Shown here: positions 40,683 through 48,401 of the stretch, piece by piece
Position numbering within the stretch: the stretch's first letter is position 1
How the letters are laid out: each line of letters starts with the position of its first letter
From: CAYUHK01 sp964475165
GTDB lineage: Bacteria; Verrucomicrobiota; Kiritimatiellia; JAAZAB01
Assembly (NCBI GenBank): GCA_964475165.1
Contig: CAYYVN010000004.1
Span: 1-64,000 of the forward strand
Length of the DNA: 64,000 nucleotides
Direction of reading: 5' to 3'
Notes under the pieces: generated by a model
Seen by the model: only the letters and a program-made list of their open reading frames with translations
Database searches by the model: none
What the model was told of the DNA's origin: nothing
Position numbers and translations under genes: made by a program

Positions 40683-43430
40683 ATGGTTCAGTCGCATCTT
40701 AAAATTATCTTCCGGAGCATCTGCAATCTTCTTTTGGTCTGGCTGTTCCCGGTGATCTTGGGGGCGGGGCATGTCGAACAGGGGCCGGATCAAACCATCA
40801 TCCATCTCACCCTATGGGATCTGCCCAACCCCGCTAATACCCAGCCGGCAGTGCAGGCGGATGTGGCGGTGATCAGGGAATTTCTACGCCGTTTCCCGCT
40901 GATTTTTGCCGAGCGTTATCGAGATAAATATGAGGCGCAGCCCGAGCGCTACGGAACTTTCGATTGGCGGCGGGTGACCTTGGAGCTGCAGCGCGTTTCG
41001 GGGATAACCCTGGCGGGCGCCAGCATGGATTCAGGTCCGCTGATGGCCATAGCAGGGGGCGTCTCGCCGGATGTTATTTATGTCAATTTTCGTCAGTCAG
41101 ACACCTATATTCAGCAGGGCTTCTTAACTCCCTTGGATTTAGCGGAGGATGATTATTTCACCAGCTTAAGTGCCGCCGAACAGGATTTTCAAATTCATCC
41201 CCATATCCGTCCGGTGATCGAACGCGCGGGGCCAGATGGCCAGACGCATATCTGGGCCATGCCCATGGGCGGCATCAGCGGCAAAGTGGTTTTATATCGC
41301 AAGGATATCCTGGATGCTCATGGCATCGCTTACCCGCACAATGCCTGGACTTGGGAGGATCTCTTGGCGATCTGCAAACGGGTCACCGATCCAGCCCGGG
41401 GCATCTATGGGATACGTTTTGGGCGCGGATTCCACGAGAGCTTTGCCTGGATTAATTTTTTGTGGTCGGCGGGCGGCGAGGCGGTGATTTATGACGCTGA
41501 GGCCGGTTCCTGGCGCGCGGTCTTCAATTCACCGCCGGCGGTGACCGCCCTCGATTTTTATACGCGTCTGGGTGCTGAGCCCTGGCGGGATCAGGAGGGG
41601 CGGCAGCGCTACGGCTATGCCTATAAGGAGGCCGAGGGTGGGCACAAATGGGCTTTGGGGCAGATCGCCTTCAATCTGGCCTACATAGATGAAAGCATGT
41701 TTGCGGAGATCAACCCCGATGTGACTGGCATGGTGCCGGTGCCGCTGGGGCCGAGCGGCCAACGCGGCGGGGAAATTAACGCCAAAATGCAGGGGATCTT
41801 TGCCGGCGTGCATAACCCGGTGATTCGCGATGCGGCTTGGGAGTATCTGCGCTTTATCGGCAGTCGCGATGCCGCTGCCATCCGCACGCGCGTGCTCGTG
41901 GAAGGCGGCCTGGGACGCTTCGTCAATCCGCGTTATTTAAGGATGTTTGGCTATGAGGATATCATTCGTCTGGCTCCACCGGGCTGGGAAGAATGTTTTG
42001 AGATAGCCATCGCCAGCGGGCGCCCGGAACCCTATGGCAAAAACTGTCAATTGATCTATGACCGCATGACGGCGCCCTTGGTGCGTGCCGAGCAAATGAT
42101 GCTGGCGGGTACCTTGCCGGAGGAGGGTGCCGAACGCGCTGGGGTTCTAAAGGGGTTATTGGATGAGGCCGTGCGCGAAACAAACGAAAAAATGATCGGA
42201 CATATCGCGCCCGCAGAATTATGGAAGCGGCGCTTATCAGCCGCCGCGGTGTTGGTGGTGATCGTCGTGGCTTTCGTCCTGGTTTTTCGCAGGATAGCCA
42301 GGGTTTTTGCGGGACCCAGCACTGACGGAGAGCCGGCTATGGCCTGGAGCTTTCGCAAGTATGCCTGGGGATACTTCTTGTTATTGCCGGCGCTGCTCCT
42401 GATTTTCTTGTGGCAATATATTCCTCTGGGGGTGGGTTCGGCGCTGGCCTTTCAGGATTATCGGGTGCTGGGCCATAGCCGCTGGATCGGTCTGGATAAT
42501 TTTGGAGCCATCTTATGGGATAAGGTCTGGTGGCAAGCGGTCTGGAATTCGGCTCGCTACTGTTTCCTGGTGATCAGCCTGACTTTCCTGCCGCCGGTGA
42601 TACTGGCGGTGTTTCTGCAGGAGATTCCGCGGGGCAAGATTCTTTTTCGGACCCTCTTTTATCTGCCGGCCATGATCAGCAGTTTGGTGGTCATTTATCT
42701 CTGGAAATCTTTTTATGAGCCAAATGAGCAGGGTATTTTGAATGCGCTGGTGCTTGCTGTGCCGGCCCTTGGTTATCTGGTCATCGGCGCTCTGATGTTT
42801 TTACTGCTGTCTTTTTTCGCCCGTCGGCTATGGATCCATGAACGCCACGCATGGGCGCTTCTATGTTTGCTGGCGGGCGTGGCTTTGGGGGTTTTCTTTT
42901 TTAATTTCGCCTGGCCGATCCTGCGCACGCCTGGTGTGCCTTGGTGGCGCGCTTTGTTCTGCGGACCACCGGAACCTTATCGCTGGCTGCTCGATCCCAA
43001 AACCGCCATGTTCTGCTGCGTATTGCCCATGGTCTGGGCGGGGTTGGGTCCCGGCTGTCTGATTTATCTGGCGGCTTTGAAAGGGGTACCCGATGATTTT
43101 TATGAGGCGGCCGAGATTGATGGCGCGACCTTCATTGATAAGATTCTCTTTATCGTGATTCCCATTCTCAAGCCGCTGCTCATCATTCAGTTCATCGGTA
43201 TTTTTATCGCCGCGTGGAACAGCGATGCGCTGATCCTGGCCATGACCGGCGGGGCCGGTCGGACGGAGGTGGCCGGCCTGCATATTTTCTATAAAGCATA
43301 TCTATATTTACAATTCGGGCCGGCCGTAGCCATGGCCTGGGTGCTGGGCGTGATGTTGATAGGATTCACCGTGTATCAACTGCGCATTTTATCGCGTTTG
43401 GAGTTCAAGGCTAACGCCACTAAGGATTAA
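40683..43430 (+). CDS. Fused sugar-binding protein and ABC importer permease (MalE-MalF type)
   Basis: One 915-residue chain joins two normally separate importer parts. Residues about 8-28 form an uncleaved or signal-type membrane segment; 38-510 match a periplasmic family 1 solute-binding protein, with LYRKDILDAHGIAYPHNAWTWEDLLAICKRVT, the classic sugar-binding stretch. Residues about 518-537 form a second membrane helix, after which 560-910 match a MalF-like permease, with the cytoplasmic EAA loop EAAEIDGATFIDKILFIVIP at 808-827 that docks with the ATPase. Extra hydrophobic segments lie at 690-745. Topology would place the binding domain outside. Start: ATG 40683; a TTG at 40659 is possible. 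The next permease begins five bases later. Confidence 0.88.
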   Translation: MVQSHLKIIFRSICNLLLVWLFPVILGAGHVEQGPDQTIIHLTLWDLPNPANTQPAVQADVAVIREFLRRFPLIFAERYRDKYEAQPERYGTFDWRRVTLELQRVSGITLAGASMDSGPLMAIAGGVSPDVIYVNFRQSDTYIQQGFLTPLDLAEDDYFTSLSAAEQDFQIHPHIRPVIERAGPDGQTHIWAMPMGGISGKVVLYRKDILDAHGIAYPHNAWTWEDLLAICKRVTDPARGIYGIRFGRGFHESFAWINFLWSAGGEAVIYDAEAGSWRAVFNSPPAVTALDFYTRLGAEPWRDQEGRQRYGYAYKEAEGGHKWALGQIAFNLAYIDESMFAEINPDVTGMVPVPLGPSGQRGGEINAKMQGIFAGVHNPVIRDAAWEYLRFIGSRDAAAIRTRVLVEGGLGRFVNPRYLRMFGYEDIIRLAPPGWEECFEIAIASGRPEPYGKNCQLIYDRMTAPLVRAEQMMLAGTLPEEGAERAGVLKGLLDEAVRETNEKMIGHIAPAELWKRRLSAAAVLVVIVVAFVLVFRRIARVFAGPSTDGEPAMAWSFRKYAWGYFLLLPALLLIFLWQYIPLGVGSALAFQDYRVLGHSRWIGLDNFGAILWDKVWWQAVWNSARYCFLVISLTFLPPVILAVFLQEIPRGKILFRTLFYLPAMISSLVVIYLWKSFYEPNEQGILNALVLAVPALGYLVIGALMFLLLSFFARRLWIHERHAWALLCLLAGVALGVFFFNFAWPILRTPGVPWWRALFCGPPEPYRWLLDPKTAMFCCVLPMVWAGLGPGCLIYLAALKGVPDDFYEAAEIDGATFIDKILFIVIPILKPLLIIQFIGIFIAAWNSDALILAMTGGAGRTEVAGLHIFYKAYLYLQFGPAVAMAWVLGVMLIGFTVYQLRILSRLEFKANATKD

Positions 43431-43434
43431 AGCG

Positions 43435-45342
43435 ATGCCGATTGTTTCACCCACAGGCCGTCGCAGCCGCTCGACGCGCACTTTATTTGCCCTGATGTAT
43501 GGCCTGTTGATCGTGGGTGCGGCCACGATGGTGTATCCCTTCCTGCTGATGATCTCCGGCAGTATGAAAAGCGCGGTGGATATCAAGCACTTCGAAATGC
43601 TGCCCGGGTTTTTACGCGCCGAGGACTGGCTCTATCGTAAACATGTGGAAGCCTTGTTCAACGAGAGACTGCTGGATGCCAACATGGTCTATCGTGCCGA
43701 CCTGACCAGCTTTGAGCAGGTCCACCCGCCCGCGGCGGCCCGGGAAGCTTATGTTTTGGCCTGGGAAAATTTCTTGCGAGAACAGGCTTTAGCCGACTAT
43801 GCCTGGCAGAGCGGCTATCAACAGGCGCCCTATTCGCGGGCCATGCCCAGTGGCTTACGGCTTTTCAAAAAAAGGTTGCGTCAGCAATACGGCCGCGAGT
43901 TACACGCCGTCAACCGCGCGCTAGAAACCGATTTCATTAACTGGCATAGCGTTAATTTTGTGCCCTTCATTTGCCTGCTGCGCCGCCATCATCCTCCGCA
44001 AAGCAAGCTGGCGGAAGCATTGACGGCATTCAAGGCCACCTTGCCGCTGGAGTGGCGCTATTATGTATCGCCGGAGGGTTGTTATCAGAAATTATTCTTG
44101 AAATCGCAATATGGTGGAGATATCGAGGTCTATAACGCGGCCCACGGCACCCACTTTGCGCAGTGGAGTGCGATCCCCCTGCGCCGCAGTTATCTCGCCA
44201 ATCCAACCGCGCAATCCAAAGCGGATTGGGAGAGTTTCGTCCGCCAGACCCTGGCCTTAGCCTGGGTGCGCGTGGCGCCGGCGGCGCAGGCTGACTATCA
44301 GGCTTATTTGCGCGCTAAATATCAGCAGATCGAAGTCTTAAATAGGCACTATCAAACGCAGTATGCCGGCTTTGAAGAGGTGCCCCTGTGGGCTGAGCCG
44401 CCGCCTGCCGGCCTGGCTTTAAGCGACTGGGACAGCTTCATCATCGGTTGGCATGATCCGCAAGGCGGCCAATTCTATCAGGCTCCAGCGCAGAGCTTAG
44501 CGGTGCAGAGCGTGGAGTTCATGTTTCAGGATTATCTGCGCACAAAATATGTGACGCTGGCGGATCTGAATCAGCAGCTGCAAACGGAATATGAGGATTG
44601 GGCGGAGGTGTTGCCGCCGCAGCAGGAACTCCATTGGCGTTGGTTCCGGGCACACAGGCGTCAGTTGCGTTGGGAGTTTGCCACGCGCAACTATAAGACA
44701 GCCACGGAATATATCATCCGGCACGGTCGCGGCGTGTTGAACACAGTGATCTATTGCGCTTTGGCGGTTATGGCGGCCTTGCTGGTGAATCCTTTAGCGG
44801 CCTATGCCATGAGTCGTTATCGGATGCCATCCACCTACAAGGTTTTATTGGTGTTGATGGCCACGATGGCCTTCCCGGCTATGGTGACGCAAATCCCCTC
44901 TTTTTTGATGCTGCGCCAGTTCAAACTTTTGAATACCTTTGCCGCTTTGATTTTACCGGGAGTGGCCAATGGCTTTTCGATCTTTTTACTGAAAGGCTTC
45001 TTTGATTCCTTACCAGCCGAATTATATGAAAGCGCCCAATTGGATGGCGCGGGGGAATGGGTGATGTTTTGGCAGGTGACCATGAGCCTTTCCAAGCCAA
45101 TTTTGGCGGTGATCGCTCTGGGCGCCTTCGCGGCGGCCTATGCCAATTTCATGTTTGCTTTTGTGGTCTGCCAGGATGAGCGCATGTGGACTCTGATGGT
45201 CTGGTTATATCAGTTGCAGCAGATCAGCGGGCAAGGGGTGATGTATGCGGCGCTTATTATAGCGGCGATTCCCACCTTTTTAATTTTTCTTTTCTGTCAG
45301 AACATCATCATGCGCGGCATCGTGGTGCCGGCTGAAAAATAG
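43435..45342 (+). CDS. ABC importer permease with large inserted repeat region (MalG type)
   Basis: A 635-residue protein, more than twice the usual MalG length of about 280-300. Residues 18-40 are the first membrane helix, and 432-635 hold the remaining five and the EAA loop YESAQLDGAGEWVMFWQVTMSLSKPIL at 531-557, which docks with the ATPase. Between them, about residues 41-430, is an inserted region expected outside the membrane. It has at least four repeats at about 144-175, 217-248, 288-318 and 363-393, spaced 71-75, each with aromatic-x-x-Tyr-Leu...Lys/Gln-Tyr...Leu-Asn...Thr-x-Tyr/Phe...Trp/Phe-x-Glu-Val. A looser copy lies at 64-98. Function of the insert is unknown; glycan binding is a guess. 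Confidence 0.88.
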   Translation: MPIVSPTGRRSRSTRTLFALMYGLLIVGAATMVYPFLLMISGSMKSAVDIKHFEMLPGFLRAEDWLYRKHVEALFNERLLDANMVYRADLTSFEQVHPPAAAREAYVLAWENFLREQALADYAWQSGYQQAPYSRAMPSGLRLFKKRLRQQYGRELHAVNRALETDFINWHSVNFVPFICLLRRHHPPQSKLAEALTAFKATLPLEWRYYVSPEGCYQKLFLKSQYGGDIEVYNAAHGTHFAQWSAIPLRRSYLANPTAQSKADWESFVRQTLALAWVRVAPAAQADYQAYLRAKYQQIEVLNRHYQTQYAGFEEVPLWAEPPPAGLALSDWDSFIIGWHDPQGGQFYQAPAQSLAVQSVEFMFQDYLRTKYVTLADLNQQLQTEYEDWAEVLPPQQELHWRWFRAHRRQLRWEFATRNYKTATEYIIRHGRGVLNTVIYCALAVMAALLVNPLAAYAMSRYRMPSTYKVLLVLMATMAFPAMVTQIPSFLMLRQFKLLNTFAALILPGVANGFSIFLLKGFFDSLPAELYESAQLDGAGEWVMFWQVTMSLSKPILAVIALGAFAAAYANFMFAFVVCQDERMWTLMVWLYQLQQISGQGVMYAALIIAAIPTFLIFLFCQNIIMRGIVVPAEK

Positions 45343-45353
45343 GAGGCTCTGCC

Positions 45354-46472
45354 ATGGCGCGGGTCAGATTGGAGCAAGTCGGCAAAACCTATCCGGGCAA
45401 TATACGGGCCGTGGAGGGCTTTGATCTGGAGGTGCACGACAAGGAATTTTTGATCATCGTGGGTCCTTCCGGCTGTGGCAAATCAACCGTCTTGCGGATG
45501 ATCGCCGGCTTGGAGGAGATCACGCACGGTCGCATCCATATCGGCGCGCGCCTGGTCAATGATATCCCGCCCAAGGATCGCGATATCGCCATGGTTTTTC
45601 AAAATTATGCTCTCTATCCGCATATGAGCGTTTATGAGAATATGGCCTTTGGATTGCGTTTGCGTAAATTATCCAAAGCGGAAATCGAGCGGCGTGTGCG
45701 CGAGACAGCCGCGCTGTTGGGGATCGCCGCTTACCTCAACCGCAAACCCAAGGCGCTCTCCGGCGGGCAACGTCAGCGGGTAGCAGTGGGGCGCGCTATC
45801 GTGCGCAAGCCGGCCGTATTTTTATTCGACGAGCCCCTCTCAAATCTGGATGCCAAGATGCGCGTGCAGATGCGGGCGGAAATCAGCAAACTGCATGCGC
45901 GCTTGGAAGCCACCATGATCTATGTCACGCATGATCAAGTGGAGGCCATGACCATGGCCGATCGCATTGTGGTCATGCGTGCGGGTGTTATTCAACAGGT
46001 GGCCGAGCCGGTGGAGCTCTACGATCAGCCGGCCAATCTTTTCGTAGCAGGGTTCATTGGCACGCCGCCTATGAATTTTTTTTCCGGCACTATCCAGGTC
46101 GATCAAGGGCGCTATATGTTTCAATCGGAAAAACTGCGGCTGCGTTTGGCGGCCGCCGCACCAGCGGATCTATCCAGCCGGATTGGGCAGGCCGTCATCA
46201 TGGGCTTGCGCCCGGAGCATATCGGTTCGCCACTGGCCGAGAGGCATAGCGCGGCGGAGCGGCTGCCGGCCATGGTGGAGGGGGTAGAGCCGATGGGGCC
46301 GGAGACCTATGTTTATCTGCGGACTGGTGAGCAGCGTTGCGTGGCCAAGATGGATGCCCACCGCCGTTGTCGGGTGGGGGAGCAGCTGCAATTGCCGGTT
46401 ATGATGTCGCAGGCCCATTTCTTCGATCCCCTCACCAGCCAGCGTTTGGCGCCCGCGCCAGCAGCTTCATAG
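45354..46472 (+). CDS. Sugar ABC importer ATP-binding protein (MalK/UgpC type)
   Basis: A 372-residue ATPase of the CUT1 importer class. VGPSGCGKST is Walker A (about 38-47), the Q-loop is MVFQNYALYPHMSVYENM, the signature is LSGGQRQRVAVGRA, Walker B is VFLFDEPLSNLDA and the switch His is in VTHDQVEAMTMAD. After about residue 235 comes the MalK-type regulatory OB-fold tail, including GLRPEHI. It would drive the two permeases upstream. A strong AGGAGG site precedes the ATG and the gap to the permease is 11 bases. One such ATPase can serve several importers in other bacteria. Confidence 0.95.
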   Translation: MARVRLEQVGKTYPGNIRAVEGFDLEVHDKEFLIIVGPSGCGKSTVLRMIAGLEEITHGRIHIGARLVNDIPPKDRDIAMVFQNYALYPHMSVYENMAFGLRLRKLSKAEIERRVRETAALLGIAAYLNRKPKALSGGQRQRVAVGRAIVRKPAVFLFDEPLSNLDAKMRVQMRAEISKLHARLEATMIYVTHDQVEAMTMADRIVVMRAGVIQQVAEPVELYDQPANLFVAGFIGTPPMNFFSGTIQVDQGRYMFQSEKLRLRLAAAAPADLSSRIGQAVIMGLRPEHIGSPLAERHSAAERLPAMVEGVEPMGPETYVYLRTGEQRCVAKMDAHRRCRVGEQLQLPVMMSQAHFFDPLTSQRLAPAPAAS

Positions 46473-46582
46473 CAGCAGGGCTGGCCAGCTCGCGGCCCTC
46501 AAGCTGGATCTCCGGGGGATCGGGGGCTGGTAAGCTGGATAATCCAGGCTAGTGCCGGCCCGCCTGCGCAAACAAGCCCTGA

Positions 46583-46615
46583 GCCAGGCCCAGGTATATG
46601 CCTGGCTTGCCTGGC
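46583..46615. terminator. Strong inverted repeat after the importer operon
   Basis: GCCAGG (46583-46588) pairs with CCTGGC (46610-46615), and inside it CCAGG (46590-46594) pairs with CCTGG (46601-46605) around a TATATG loop. There is no T tract. It lies between the ATPase gene and the TrpR-like gene and may end the importer transcript. Confidence 0.45.
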
Positions 46616-46633
46616 CCGTGCCCTAAAAATGAC

Positions 46634-46662
46634 TTGCCTAAAATGATGGCTTGGCGTAGCAA
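46634..46662 (+). promoter_or_regulatory. Possible promoter for the TrpR-like gene
   Basis: TTGCCT (46634-46639), 17 bases and TAGCAA (46657-46662), about 30 bases before the ATG. The -10 is weak. Confidence 0.35.
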
Positions 46663-46692
46663 TAATGGGGCCGGTTTGATGGAGAGCAGCTT

Positions 46693-46980
46693 ATGACTAC
46701 CAAACCCATACGGGAGCTTGCGCGCGTTATGGCCGCATTGCGCTCGCCACGCGAGGTGGAAGAGTTTATGCGGGCTTTGCTGACGCCTGCCGAGCGCGCC
46801 CGTCTGGCCTTGCGCTGGCGTTTGGTCTGTCTACTGGCTTCGGGTATGAAGCAACGGGCGATTGCCGAAAAACTAGGCGTTAGCCTCTGCAAGATCACGC
46901 GCGGTTCGCGTGAGCTCAAGCACGGTCCATCCTCTTTCCGTAAAAGCGTCAGGCGCCATGCCCATCGCATTTCCGGTTGA
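46693..46980 (+). CDS. TrpR-family (YerC/YecD-like) transcriptional regulator
   Basis: A 95-residue all-helical protein of the TrpR superfamily. It starts RELARVMAALRSPREVEEFMRALLTPAERARLALRWRLVCLLASGMKQRAIAEKLGVSLCKITRGSRELK; the segment MKQRAIAEKLGVSLCKITRG is the helix-turn-helix with the TrpR-specific spacing, and L-T-P-A-E matches the helix junction. True TrpR binds tryptophan; the YerC/YecD group has no known ligand. A GGAGAG site precedes the ATG. No tryptophan operon is in the window; the neighbours are the importer upstream and a LarA-like gene downstream. Confidence 0.85.
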   Translation: MTTKPIRELARVMAALRSPREVEEFMRALLTPAERARLALRWRLVCLLASGMKQRAIAEKLGVSLCKITRGSRELKHGPSSFRKSVRRHAHRISG

Positions 46981-47123
46981 GGCGCTGGGCCAGGGGCAAG
47001 GACCGGCGCGGGTTTGCTGTTGGGCGCCGCCAAGGGGCGCCCTTGACAAGCCTGCCCAGCTATGCTCCAGTGAAGGGCCGTCTTACTGAGGGATCGCCCC
47101 CGCTGAGCGGAAAGGAACCGCCA

Positions 47124-48401
47124 ATGTTGCTATGCATTAATCGGGTCAATCGCCAGGCCGGCGTATCGGCTTTGGAGATGGAAGCATTCCTGCGCGAGTT
47201 CCTGGCCGGCCTGCCGATTAAGCCGAAAAAGGTCTTGTTGATCCCACCGGATTTCACCCGCTATCATTCGGCCGCCGGAGAGGTGAGCGCGCTATTGTAT
47301 CGTTTATTGGTCCCACGGGCCAGCGTGGAGCTGCTGCCCGCCCTGGGCACTCATCGCCCGATGACCGCGGCTGAAATGGCGCATATGTTTCCAGGCATAC
47401 CGCACACCTGCATTCGCGTGCATGATTGGCAGCAAGGCTTGACGCAGATCGGTGAAATCTCGGCGCAGCGCCTGGGCGAGCTCAGCGCCGGCAAGATGGA
47501 TGTGCCGGTACGCATGGAAATCAACCGCTGGGTGGCATCCGGCGCATATGATGCGATCATTTCGATTGGTCAGGTGGTGCCCCACGAAGTCATCGGTATG
47601 GCCGGCGGCAATAAGAACATACTCGTGGGCACGGCCGGCTCTGATACCATCAACAAGAGCCATTTTCTGGGGGCCCTCAGCGATATGGAAAAAATTATGG
47701 GCCGCTTGGAGAGTCCTGTCCGTGAGCTTTTGAATGAGGCCGAAGATCGCTTTCTAAGCCATTTGCCGATTTATTATATTCAGACGGTCCGGGCCCGGAA
47801 TAGCACTGGTCAGTTGGTGACTAGTGGCCTGTTTGCGGGGGCTGGTCCGCAGCGGGAATGTTTCCTGGCGGCGGCGCGTCAGAGCCAACAGATGAATATC
47901 CTGCGCGTGCCGCCCTTAAAGAAGGTGGTGGTTTATTTGGATCCGGCCGAATTCAAGAGCACTTGGTTGGGCAACAAAGCCATCTATCGGACGCGCATGG
48001 CACTGGCTGATGGCGGCGAGCTGCTCGTTTTGGCACCGGGCCTAGTGGAATTCGGTGAAGCCGCCATCAACGAACAGCTCATTCGCAGGCATGGGTATCG
48101 CGGCACGCCCGCCACCTTGCGCGCTTTGGAGCAAGATGCTGAATTGCGCGCTAACCTGGGGGCGGCCGCGCATCTCATTCACGGTTCCAGCGAGGGCCGT
48201 TTCACGATCACTTATGCCAGCGGCGGTTTATCCAGCGAGGCTCTGGAGGCGGTGGGGTTTCAAAGCATGGATTTGAATGCGGCCCTGGCACGCTACAACC
48301 CGCAAGGGCTCACGGAAGGGTTCAATACCCTGGCCAATGGCGAAGAGATTTATTTTATATCCAATCCCGCCCTGGGTCTGTGGCAGCGCACGGAGGTATG
48401 A
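47124..48401 (+). CDS. LarA-family nickel-pincer nucleotide dependent racemase/epimerase
   Basis: A 425-residue protein of the lactate racemase (DUF2088) family. Characteristic sites: PDFTR at 42-46, GTHRPM at 75-80, the VPHEVIGMAGGNKNILVG block at 152-169 whose Lys164 matches the residue covalently joined to the nickel-pincer cofactor, and His180. Relatives racemise or epimerise 2-hydroxy acids or sugar acids. The substrate is not lactate by any clear sign. AAGGA precedes ATG 47124; the frame is open further up but not family-like. The cofactor genes larB, larC and larE are not in the window. Its end overlaps the radical SAM gene. Confidence 0.85.
   Translation: MLLCINRVNRQAGVSALEMEAFLREFLAGLPIKPKKVLLIPPDFTRYHSAAGEVSALLYRLLVPRASVELLPALGTHRPMTAAEMAHMFPGIPHTCIRVHDWQQGLTQIGEISAQRLGELSAGKMDVPVRMEINRWVASGAYDAIISIGQVVPHEVIGMAGGNKNILVGTAGSDTINKSHFLGALSDMEKIMGRLESPVRELLNEAEDRFLSHLPIYYIQTVRARNSTGQLVTSGLFAGAGPQRECFLAAARQSQQMNILRVPPLKKVVVYLDPAEFKSTWLGNKAIYRTRMALADGGELLVLAPGLVEFGEAAINEQLIRRHGYRGTPATLRALEQDAELRANLGAAAHLIHGSSEGRFTITYASGGLSSEALEAVGFQSMDLNAALARYNPQGLTEGFNTLANGEEIYFISNPALGLWQRTEV

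Noticed and set aside
46977..47123. Upstream extension of the LarA-like gene overlapping the TrpR-like gene
   Set aside because: The extra 49 residues match nothing in the family, and a good AAGGA ribosome site precedes ATG 47124.
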